A stretch of DNA of 5,957 bases from Poindextera sp035294785 (lineage in GTDB: Bacteria; Pseudomonadota; Alphaproteobacteria; Caulobacterales; Caulobacteraceae). The stretch spans positions 1 through 5,957 of the forward strand of contig DATGKF010000035.1 in assembly GCA_035294785.1 (NCBI GenBank). The letters run 5' to 3'. A model generated the notes under the pieces. It was given only the letters and a program-made list of their open reading frames with translations, had not been told where the DNA came from and made no database searches. How positions within the stretch are numbered: the stretch's first letter is position 1; every line of letters starts with the position of its first letter. The position numbers and the translations under genes were made by a program. This document shows positions 1 to 5,957 of the stretch, piece after piece.

Positions 1-1767
1 CTCGTGCACATCTACAGCTGGGGCTACATGGCGGAGGACGACTCCAAGCCCCGGTTCTTCGCCTACCTGTCCTTCTTCACCTTCGCCATGCTGGCGCTGG
101 TGACCGCGGCCGACTTCATGCAGCTCTTCTTCGGCTGGGAGGGGGTCGGCGTCGCGAGCTATCTGCTGATCGGCTTCTGGTACAAAAAGCCGACCGCCTC
201 GTCGGCGGCGATCAAGGCCTTCATCGTCAACCGCGTCGGCGACTTCGGCTTCGTCCTCGGCATCGCCACCACCTTCTGGCTGTTCGGCTCGATCCGCTTC
301 GCCGACATCTTCCCGGCCGTCGCCGCCCACGCGCACCAGGGTTGGAGCTTCGTCGGCCAGGGCTTCATCGCCGTCGACCTCGCCTGCGTGCTTCTTTTCA
401 TCGGCGCCATGGGCAAGTCGGCGCAGTTCTTCCTGCACACATGGCTGCCGGACGCGATGGAGGGCCCGACGCCGGTCTCGGCCCTGATCCACGCCGCCAC
501 CATGGTGACCGCCGGCGTCTACATGGTCTGCCTGCTCTCGCCGATGTTCGAGTTCGCGCCCACCGCGCGGGCTATCGTCACCGTCATCGGCGCGATCACG
601 GCCCTCTTCGCCGCCACGGTCGGCCTGGCGCAGAACGACATCAAGCGGGTGATCGCCTATTCGACCTGTTCGCAGCTCGGCTACATGTTCATCGCCGCCG
701 GCGTCGGCGCCTACCAGGCGGCGATGTTCCACCTCTTCACACACGCCTTCTTCAAGGCTCTGCTGTTCCTGGCCGCCGGCAGCGTCATCACCGCCATGCA
801 CCATGAGCAGGACATGCGCGCCATGGGCGGGCTCTGGCGCAAGCTGCCGCTGACCTACGGCGTCATGCTGGTCGGAACGCTCGCAATCACCGGCGTCGGC
901 CTGCCGATTGTCGATATCGGCTTCGCCGGCTTCTACTCGAAGGACGCCATCATCAACGCCGCCTACGCCGCCATGCACGGCGGGATGGGCGTGGCGGGGT
1001 TCGCCTTCGTCATCTCGATCCTCGCCGCCGGCCTGACCTCCTTCTACTCCTGGCGGCTCATCTTCATGACCTTCCACGGCCACCCCCATTGGGGCGCCGA
1101 CGCGCATGCGGCGGTTCACGATGATCCGCACGGCGCATCGGCCCAGCTCGAGACCCACGACGAGCCGCTGGAGCACGGTCACGAGCATGCGCACGACCTC
1201 GACCCGCACGAACCCAGTTGGTCGATCCGCGTCCCGCTGGTGATCCTGGCGATCGGCGCGGCGCTGGCCGGCTACCTCTTCGTCGAAGGCTTCATCGGCG
1301 AGGGCAGGGCGGCGTTCTGGCGCGGCGCCGTCTTCAACGGCGCGGCGAACCACATCCTCGACCAGATCCACGCCCTGCCGGCATGGGTTGTCTGGGCGCC
1401 GCTGACCGTCACAGCCTTGGGCTTCGCCATCGCCTGGTGGATGTACATGGCCAACGAGGGCCTTGGCGCGCGCCTCGCCGCCCGCCGCGGACCACTCTAC
1501 CTCTTCATCTACAACAAGTGGTTCTTCGACGAGCTCTACGCCCTCGTCTTCGTGCGCGGCGCCGAGCTGCTGGGCGACCTTTTCTGGAAAGTGGGCGACA
1601 AGCGGATCATCGACGGGCTTGGACCTGACGGCGTCGCCTGGCTGTCGGCGCGCCTCGGGCGTCAGGTCGGCCGCATGCAAACCGGCTACGTCTACCACTA
1701 CGCCTTCGTGATGCTGCTGGGCGTCGCCGGCCTCCTCAGCTTCGCCCTCTACGCGTGGTCGGGGTGA
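1..1767 (+). CDS. nuoL: NADH-quinone oxidoreductase subunit L, 5'-truncated by window edge
   Basis: This is the antiporter-like, proton-pumping subunit at the distal end of the complex I membrane arm. The reading frame is open from base 1 and ends at TGA 1765-1767, giving 588 visible codons. The GTG at base 4 is internal: LVHIYSWGYM matches the segment near residue 100 of E. coli NuoL (IHMYASWYM), so about 95-100 residues lie upstream. Counting codons from base 1, channel residues are intact: Glu47 in GWEGVG, Asp81 in RVGD, Lys139 in GKSAQ, His164 in HAATM, His244/His248/Lys252 in HLFTHAFFKALL and Lys314 in YSKD. A histidine-rich loop follows (codons about 359-405). The C-terminus holds NKWFFDELY at codons 505-513, then the long lateral helix region and a last membrane segment (about codons 563-586). 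Mrp antiporter or hydrogenase homologues are ruled out by the nuoM-nuoN context and this C-terminus. Confidence 0.97.
   Translation, partial: LVHIYSWGYMAEDDSKPRFFAYLSFFTFAMLALVTAADFMQLFFGWEGVGVASYLLIGFWYKKPTASSAAIKAFIVNRVGDFGFVLGIATTFWLFGSIRFADIFPAVAAHAHQGWSFVGQGFIAVDLACVLLFIGAMGKSAQFFLHTWLPDAMEGPTPVSALIHAATMVTAGVYMVCLLSPMFEFAPTARAIVTVIGAITALFAATVGLAQNDIKRVIAYSTCSQLGYMFIAAGVGAYQAAMFHLFTHAFFKALLFLAAGSVITAMHHEQDMRAMGGLWRKLPLTYGVMLVGTLAITGVGLPIVDIGFAGFYSKDAIINAAYAAMHGGMGVAGFAFVISILAAGLTSFYSWRLIFMTFHGHPHWGADAHAAVHDDPHGASAQLETHDEPLEHGHEHAHDLDPHEPSWSIRVPLVILAIGAALAGYLFVEGFIGEGRAAFWRGAVFNGAANHILDQIHALPAWVVWAPLTVTALGFAIAWWMYMANEGLGARLAARRGPLYLFIYNKWFFDELYALVFVRGAELLGDLFWKVGDKRIIDGLGPDGVAWLSARLGRQVGRMQTGYVYHYAFVMLLGVAGLLSFALYAWSG
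1075..1215 (+). other. Histidine-rich loop within NuoL
   Basis: Twelve of the 47 codons from 1075 to 1215 encode histidine, many alternating with Gly, Glu, Asp or Ala (for example HGHEHAH). The stretch is hydrophilic and acidic, sits after the membrane segment ending FYSWRLIFMTF, and ends where the next hydrophobic segment begins (VPLVILAIGAALAGYLF). It is therefore read as an extramembrane loop. Similar histidine-rich inserts occur in other alphaproteobacterial NuoL proteins as far as I recall. Its function is unknown; metal binding is possible from composition only. Confidence 0.8.
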
Positions 1768-1769
1768 GG
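1761..1769 (+). promoter_or_regulatory. Ribosome binding site of nuoM
   Basis: The purine-rich run GGGGTGAGG spans the nuoL stop codon. GGGG ends 7 bases before the nuoM ATG, a workable Shine-Dalgarno distance, whereas the GAGG part lies only 2 bases away and is probably too close. Because the site is inside the end of nuoL, nuoM initiation is probably coupled to ribosomes finishing nuoL. Confidence 0.45.
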
Positions 1770-1771
1770 CG

Positions 1772-3262
1772 ATGAGCGGCATCCTCAGCCTCACCGTCTT
1801 TTCGCCCCTGATCGGGGTCGCGGCGATCCTGCTGCTGCGCCTGTTCGCCTCGCCCGAGCGGCAGGAGGCCTCGAACCGCGCCGCGCGCTGGATCGCGCTG
1901 GTGACGACGCTGGCCACCTTCGCGCTGTCGGTCGTCGTGGTCGCCCAGTTCGACCGGCATTTGACCGGCTTCCAGTTCGTCGAGGACCAGGCCTGGTTCG
2001 CCGGCTTCCGCTACCGGATGGGCGTCGACGGGCTCTCGGTCCTCTTCGTCCTTCTGACCACGTTCCTCACGCCGCTCTGCGTCGCCGCCAGCTGGACGTC
2101 GATCAAGGAGCGCGTGCTCGAGTACATGATCGCCTTCCTGGTGCTCGAAGTTTTGATGGTCGGCGTCTTCTGCGCGCTCGACCTGATCGTCTTCTACCTG
2201 TTCTTCGAGGGCCAGCTGGTCCCGATGTTCCTGATCATCGGCGTCTGGGGCGGGCAGAACCGGGTCTACGCGGCCTTCAAGTTCTTCCTCTACACGCTCT
2301 TAGGCTCGGTCCTGATGCTGGCGGCCATCCTGGCGATGGCGGGGACGGCGCACACGACCTCGATCCCGGCGCTGCTCGCCTACCACTTCGCGCCGCACAT
2401 GCAGATCCTGTTCTGGCTCGCCTTCTTCGCGTCCTTCGCCGTCAAGATGCCGATGTGGCCGGTCCACACCTGGCTTCCGGACGCCCACGTCGAGGCGCCG
2501 ACCGCCGGCTCGGTGATCCTGGCCGGCATCCTTTTGAAGATGGGGGGCTACGGCTTCCTGCGCTTCTCGATCCCGATGTTCCCGTACGCCTCGCACGTGT
2601 TCACGCCGCTGATCTTCACCCTGTCGGTGATCGCCATCATCTACACCTCGCTCGTCGCCTTCCGGCAGACCGACGTGAAGAAGCTGATCGCCTACTCCTC
2701 GGTGGCGCACATGGGCTTCGTCACCATGGCCATCTTCTCCGGCAACATCTACGGCGAGCAGGCGGCGATCTTCCAGATGCTCAGCCACGGCGTGATCAGT
2801 GGCGCGCTCTTCCTCTGCGTCGGGGTCGTCTACGACCGCATGCACACGCGCGAGATCGCTTTCTACGGCGGGCTGACGGCGCGGATGCCGTGGTACGCGG
2901 CCGTCTTCATGCTGTTCACGCTGGGCAACGTCGGCCTGCCCGGCACGTCCGGCTTCGTGGGCGAGGTGCTGAGCCTGGTCGGCGTCTACCACGTCTCGAC
3001 CTGGACCGCCGTGCTGGCCGCGACCGGGGTCATCCTCTCAGCGGCCTACGCGCTCACCCTCTATCGGCGGATGATGTTCGATCCGCTGACCAACCCCAAG
3101 CTCGCCGACATCCTCGACCTGAACTGGCGCGAGACGGCGATCTTCGTGCCCCTGATCGTCGGCACGCTGGCGCTCGGCCTGCATCCGACCTTCGTCTTCG
3201 ACCTGACCGCCGCTTCGGCCGGCAAGCTGGCGGCCGGCTACCAGATGTTGGCGGGGCGCTGA
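1772..3262 (+). CDS. nuoM: NADH-quinone oxidoreductase subunit M
   Basis: NuoM is the middle antiporter-like, proton-translocating subunit of complex I in the cytoplasmic membrane. The 496 residues fit the usual length (about 500), and the protein is hydrophobic throughout, consistent with about 14 membrane helices. Visible key residues are Glu146 in FFEGQLVPMF, Lys225 in AVKMPMWPVHTWLPDAH, Lys256 in LLKMGGYG, Lys303/Lys304 in DVKKLIAYSS, His313 in VAHMG, His339 in LSHGVISGALF and Glu398 in GFVGE. They correspond to E. coli Glu144, Lys234, Lys265, His322, His348 and Glu407 for the best-known ones. The ATG is 4 bases after the nuoL stop, and no other start fits as well. The gene ends 3 bases before nuoN, so it is clearly part of the same operon. 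One rare TTA leucine codon occurs at 2300-2302. Nothing suggests truncation or frameshift. Confidence 0.98.
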   Translation: MSGILSLTVFSPLIGVAAILLLRLFASPERQEASNRAARWIALVTTLATFALSVVVVAQFDRHLTGFQFVEDQAWFAGFRYRMGVDGLSVLFVLLTTFLTPLCVAASWTSIKERVLEYMIAFLVLEVLMVGVFCALDLIVFYLFFEGQLVPMFLIIGVWGGQNRVYAAFKFFLYTLLGSVLMLAAILAMAGTAHTTSIPALLAYHFAPHMQILFWLAFFASFAVKMPMWPVHTWLPDAHVEAPTAGSVILAGILLKMGGYGFLRFSIPMFPYASHVFTPLIFTLSVIAIIYTSLVAFRQTDVKKLIAYSSVAHMGFVTMAIFSGNIYGEQAAIFQMLSHGVISGALFLCVGVVYDRMHTREIAFYGGLTARMPWYAAVFMLFTLGNVGLPGTSGFVGEVLSLVGVYHVSTWTAVLAATGVILSAAYALTLYRRMMFDPLTNPKLADILDLNWRETAIFVPLIVGTLALGLHPTFVFDLTAASAGKLAAGYQMLAGR

Positions 3263-3265
3263 GAG

Positions 3266-4696
3266 ATGGACCTGATCGCCGCCCTGCATCTGGCCGCGCC
3301 GGAGGCCTTCCTGGCCGTCTCGGCGCTCGCGCTCCTGCTCGTGGGCGCGACCCTGCGGCCGAGCGCGCTGGTCGTCTGGGTGCTGGGCGGCCTCGCCCTG
3401 ATCGTCGCCGCGGCGCTGGCGGCGACCGGGCCGCTGGGCGCGGCCTTTTCCGGCGGCTTCGTCGCCGACCAGGCGTCGGCCTTCGCCAAGGTCGCCATCT
3501 ACCTGATGAGCGCGGTCGCGCTCCTTCTCGGCGCCGGCTGGCTCGGCCGGCTTCGCGCCCGGCAATTCGAGTATCCGATCCTCGTTCTCCTGGCCGCGCT
3601 CGGCATGGGGGTGATGGTCTCGTCCGGCGACCTGATCTCGCTCTACGTCGGGGTGGAGTTGCAGTCGCTGGCGCTCTACGTGCTCGCCGCCTTCCGCCGC
3701 GACGACGCCAAGGCTTCGGAAGCGGGCCTCAAGTATTTCGTCCTCGGCGCTCTATCGTCAGGGCTTTTGCTCTATGGCGCCTCGCTCATCTACGGCTTCG
3801 CTGGTTCGGTGAAGTTCGCCGACATCGCCGCCGCCGCCCACGCCGGCGCGGCCAACGGGGTGCTCTTCGGCCTCGTCTTCCTGATCTGCGGGCTGGCGTT
3901 CAAGGTCTCGGCCGCGCCGTTCCACATGTGGACGCCTGACGTTTATGAGGGCGCGCCGACGCCGGTCGTCGCCTTCTTCGCCGCCGCCCCGAAGTTCGCC
4001 GCCATGGTCCTCTTCGCCCGCGCGCTCGGCGACGCCTTCCCGGGAGCGGCCGACCAGTGGCGGCAGGTGATCATCGTCATCGCGGTGATCTCCATGCTGC
4101 TCGGCGCCTTCGCCGGCCTCGTCCAGCGCAACCTCAAGCGGCTCTGGGCCTATTCGTCGATCGCCAACGTCGGCTACGCGCTGGTCGGGCTCTCGGCCGG
4201 CACGAAAGAGGGCGTGCAGGCGATGCTGGTCTTCATGGTCCTCTACATGATCGACGTGACGGGCTTCTTCGCCTGCCTCACCGCGCTCAGCCGCGACGGG
4301 AAGCCGATGGAGACCATGGACGACATGGCCGGCCTGATGCGCGAGCGGCCGGGAATGGCGCTGGCCATGACCGCCTTTTGCGTCTCCGCCATCGGCATCC
4401 CGCCGTTCTCCGGCTTCATGGCCAAGATCTACGTCTTCAAGGCCATCATCGACGCAGGCTACGGCTGGGTCGCGGTGGTCGGGCTGGTCTCTAGCGTGAT
4501 CGCCGCCTTCTACTATCTGCGCCTGATCAAGGTGATGTGGTTCGATCCGACCGCCGGCAAGGTCGACGCGGCGCCGCTGGACGCCCGCGGCGTCGCCTTC
4601 GCTGCGGCGCTCTTCTCGTTCCCGGTGGTCGTGGTGGCGCTGAAGCTTCTCGACCCGCTGGCGCGCACGGCCGCCTCGGCGTTCGGCCTGAGCTGA
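3266..4696 (+). CDS. nuoN: NADH-quinone oxidoreductase subunit N
   Basis: NuoN is the third antiporter-like subunit, lying closest to the quinone module among NuoL, NuoM and NuoN. The 476 residues match the normal size (about 480). Hydrophobic segments run from the N-terminus (about residues 13-30) to the C-terminus (about residues 442-460). Conserved charges are present: Glu131 in YVGVELQSLALY, Lys156 in LKYFVLGALSSG, Lys213 in AFKVSAAPFHMWTPDVYEGAPTP, Lys243 in APKFAAMVL, Lys291-Arg292 in NLKRLWAYSS and Lys387 in GFMAKIYVF. These correspond to E. coli NuoN Glu133, Lys158, Lys217, Lys247 and Lys395 for the channel residues. The ATG follows the nuoM stop after 3 bases. Its ribosome site is modest: GGGG at 3253-3256 or the adjacent GAGAG at 3261-3265, which again points to coupling with upstream translation. 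This is the last complex I gene of the operon. Confidence 0.98.
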   Translation: MDLIAALHLAAPEAFLAVSALALLLVGATLRPSALVVWVLGGLALIVAAALAATGPLGAAFSGGFVADQASAFAKVAIYLMSAVALLLGAGWLGRLRARQFEYPILVLLAALGMGVMVSSGDLISLYVGVELQSLALYVLAAFRRDDAKASEAGLKYFVLGALSSGLLLYGASLIYGFAGSVKFADIAAAAHAGAANGVLFGLVFLICGLAFKVSAAPFHMWTPDVYEGAPTPVVAFFAAAPKFAAMVLFARALGDAFPGAADQWRQVIIVIAVISMLLGAFAGLVQRNLKRLWAYSSIANVGYALVGLSAGTKEGVQAMLVFMVLYMIDVTGFFACLTALSRDGKPMETMDDMAGLMRERPGMALAMTAFCVSAIGIPPFSGFMAKIYVFKAIIDAGYGWVAVVGLVSSVIAAFYYLRLIKVMWFDPTAGKVDAAPLDARGVAFAAALFSFPVVVVALKLLDPLARTAASAFGLS

Positions 4697-4710
4697 GCCC
4701 GACCCTCTTC

Positions 4711-5454
4711 GTGGCCGCTCCGGTTCCCATCGTCGCCTATGACGAGATCGACTCGACCAACGCCGAAGCGCGTCGCCGCGCCGACGCCGGCGAGCGCGGT
4801 CCGCTGTGGATCACGGCGCTGCGCCAGAGCGCTGGCCGCGGCCGCCGTGGGCGCGCCTGGGAGACGGGGGAGGGGACCAACCTCGCCGCCACGCTGATGC
4901 TGACCACCGAGCGCGGCGCCCGCGAGGCGGCGCAGGTTTCCTTCGTCGCCGCGCTCGCCGCCTGCGATCTCGTCCGCGCCTACGTCCCCGGTGAACGCGC
5001 GAAGGTGAAGTGGCCGAACGACGTGCTGGTCGACGGCAAGAAGCTGGTCGGCATCCTCGTCGAGTCCGGCGCCGCGCCCTCAGGCGGCCTCTGGATGGCC
5101 GTCGGCGTCGGCGTGAACCTCGCCCGCGCGCCGGTCGCGGCGGAGCGGCCGGCCACCAGCATCGCCGCAGAGACCCAGCGCCCGCCGCCCGAGCCGCGCG
5201 TCGCGCTCGAGGGCCTGGCCGCCGCCTTCGCCGACTGGCTCGCCGTATGGGAGGCCCGCGGTTTCTCCCCGATCGCCGAAGCCTGGACGGCGCGCGCTTA
5301 CGGCCTGGGCGAGGCTTGCGCCGCGCGCCTGCCGGACGAGACCGTCGAAGGCGTGGCCGAAGGCCTGGACGCCGACGGCGCGCTCCGCATCCGCTTGGCG
5401 GACGGGCGTTTGCGGCGCATTACCGCCGGCGACGTGTTTTTCGGGAGCGTTTGA
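4711..5454 (+). CDS. birA: Biotin--[acetyl-CoA-carboxylase] ligase, monofunctional
   Basis: This cytoplasmic enzyme activates biotin with ATP to biotinoyl-AMP and transfers it to a lysine of biotin-dependent carboxylases, notably the acetyl-CoA carboxylase carrier protein. Counting from GTG 4711 it has 247 residues. Motifs in order are DSTN (14-17), the adenylate-binding loop GRGRRGRAW (42-50), KWPND (100-104; Lys100 matches E. coli Lys183), GILVE (114-118) and GVGVN (132-136). A small C-terminal domain follows (about 200-247, ending ITAGDVFFGSV). There is no N-terminal winged-helix domain, so it is a group I ligase and should not repress biotin genes as E. coli BirA does. The start is uncertain: GTG 4711 leaves a 14-base gap after nuoN, while a rare CTG at 4693 would overlap the nuoN stop and add six residues. 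Neither has a strong ribosome site. The in-frame ATG at 4537 would overlap nuoN by 160 bases and is rejected. Confidence 0.93.
   Translation: MAAPVPIVAYDEIDSTNAEARRRADAGERGPLWITALRQSAGRGRRGRAWETGEGTNLAATLMLTTERGAREAAQVSFVAALAACDLVRAYVPGERAKVKWPNDVLVDGKKLVGILVESGAAPSGGLWMAVGVGVNLARAPVAAERPATSIAAETQRPPPEPRVALEGLAAAFADWLAVWEARGFSPIAEAWTARAYGLGEACAARLPDETVEGVAEGLDADGALRIRLADGRLRRITAGDVFFGSV
5443..5447 (+). promoter_or_regulatory. Ribosome binding site of coaX
   Basis: GGGAG lies 6 bases before ATG 5454, a good Shine-Dalgarno match and spacing, and the best in the window. It supports ATG 5454 as the coaX start even though this start shares a base with the birA stop (TGATG at 5452-5456), an arrangement typical of reinitiation by ribosomes finishing birA. 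Confidence 0.65.
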
Positions 5455-5957
5455 TGCTGCTGGCCATCGAGCAGGGCAACACCAACACGCTCTTCGCCGT
5501 GCACGACGGCGAGGCCTGGATCGCCCAATGGCGCGCCGCCACCGAGTCCACCCGCACCGCCGACGAGTACGCCGTCTGGCTGTCGCAGCTGCTGGCCATG
5601 GCGGGCCTGGCCCTGCCGCAGCTGACCGCCTGCATCATCTCTAGCGTGGTGCCGCAGTCGCTGTTCAACCTGCGCAACCTCGCGCGCCGCTACCTGCACG
5701 TCGAGCCGCTGGTGATCGGCGAGAACGCCGATCTCGGCATCGACGTCCACATCACCAAGCCTTCGGAAGCCGGCGCCGACCGGCTGGTGAACGCGATCGG
5801 CGCGCATGTGGCCTATCCGGGCGACCTCCTGGTGATCGACTCGGGCACGGCCACCACCTTCGACGTGGTGGGCGCCGACGGGGCGTTCGAGGGCGGCGTC
5901 ATCGCGCCGGGCATCAATCTTTCCATGCAGGCGTTGCACGATGCGGCCGCCCAGCTG
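5454..5957 (+). CDS. coaX: Type III pantothenate kinase, 3'-truncated by window edge
   Basis: CoaX phosphorylates pantothenate with ATP, the first step of coenzyme A synthesis; type III enzymes are not feedback-inhibited by CoA and need a monovalent cation. The frame is open to the window end, giving 168 codons of an expected 255-260. ASKHA-fold motifs are visible: the N-terminal phosphate-binding motif IEQGNTNT (5-12), ISSVVP (62-67), GADR (107-110, with Asp109 as the likely catalytic base), DSGTATT (129-135, with Asp129 at the expected cation site) and GGVIAPG (147-153). The first motif carries Glu6 where most family members have Asp (DxGNT). The ATG overlaps the birA stop by one base and has a good ribosome site. 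In relatives a ribonuclease J-type metallo-hydrolase gene often follows, but it is outside this window. Confidence 0.95.
   Translation, partial: MLLAIEQGNTNTLFAVHDGEAWIAQWRAATESTRTADEYAVWLSQLLAMAGLALPQLTACIISSVVPQSLFNLRNLARRYLHVEPLVIGENADLGIDVHITKPSEAGADRLVNAIGAHVAYPGDLLVIDSGTATTFDVVGADGAFEGGVIAPGINLSMQALHDAAAQL

Noticed and set aside
2300..2302. Single TTA leucine codon in nuoM, possible translational control
   Set aside because: It is the only in-frame TTA I saw, but one rare codon in a conserved gene is not evidence of regulation. TTA-dependent control is known from Streptomyces, not from this lineage.
2300..2992. Antisense open frame of 230 codons opposite nuoM
   Set aside because: It is the complement of a strongly conserved nuoM region. 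Its translation is dominated by Arg, Asp, Glu, His and Gly with no recognisable motif, as expected for a GC-rich shadow frame.
2455..3939. Plus-strand open frame of 494 codons spanning the nuoM-nuoN junction
   Set aside because: It overlaps both well-supported genes in another frame, and its product is an Arg/Ala/Gly-rich sequence without domains. Length alone is common for shadow frames at this base composition.
1..4696. Mrp-type Na+/H+ antiporter or membrane-bound hydrogenase cluster instead of complex I
   Set aside because: The L-M-N order, subunit lengths, the NuoL C-terminal lateral helix region and the NuoN-specific motifs all fit complex I. No Mrp or hydrogenase partner genes are present.
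4537..4710. N-terminal extension of birA from the in-frame ATG at 4537
   Set aside because: It would overlap nuoN by 160 bases. The added residues are Arg- and Gly-rich and look like out-of-frame nuoN, and biotin ligase homology begins only near YDEIDSTN.
4694..4711. Possible terminator or promoter between nuoN and birA
   Set aside because: The gap is too short, has no inverted repeat followed by a T-run, and shows no convincing -35/-10 pair nearby.
5298..5939. Antisense open frame of 213 codons opposite the end of birA and coaX
   Set aside because: It lies opposite two genes with clear family motifs and has low-complexity shadow composition.

Overview
The window is a single dense, GC-rich, plus-strand block of five genes with no untranslated gap longer than 14 bases. 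It runs in order through nuoL (5' end outside the window), nuoM, nuoN, birA and coaX (3' end outside the window). This is the distal end of a respiratory complex I (NADH:quinone oxidoreductase) operon followed by two cofactor-metabolism genes. No RNA gene, mobile element, CRISPR array, terminator or recognisable promoter was seen.

The organism is most likely an alphaproteobacterium, with family Caulobacteraceae (Caulobacter, Phenylobacterium, Brevundimonas relatives) my best guess. The reasons are the nuoLMN-birA-coaX order, which is familiar from alphaproteobacteria; the alphaproteobacterial style of the NuoL C-terminus (NKWFFDELY, then QTGYVYHYAF); and a CoaX N-terminus reading MLLAIEQGNTNT. 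The genus is not resolved from this sequence.

Layout: bases 1-1767 encode most of NuoL, lacking roughly the first 95-100 residues. Bases 1772-3262 encode NuoM and 3266-4696 encode NuoN. These three are the antiporter-like, proton-pumping membrane subunits, and each retains the charged residues expected in its channel. A monofunctional biotin-protein ligase without a DNA-binding domain follows (about 4711-5454). Its stop codon shares one base with the ATG of a type III pantothenate kinase (5454 to window end).

How they work together: NuoL, NuoM and NuoN form the distal membrane arm of complex I and convert quinone reduction into proton translocation. BirA attaches biotin to carboxylases such as the acetyl-CoA carboxylase carrier protein, and CoaX performs the first step of CoA synthesis. 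The tight spacing suggests one transcript with translational coupling, but no shared biochemical function is implied. I regard this as an ordinary housekeeping region and see no evidence of an undescribed system. The points most worth a second look are an Asp-to-Glu change in the CoaX phosphate-binding motif, the ambiguous non-ATG start of birA, and a histidine-rich loop in NuoL.
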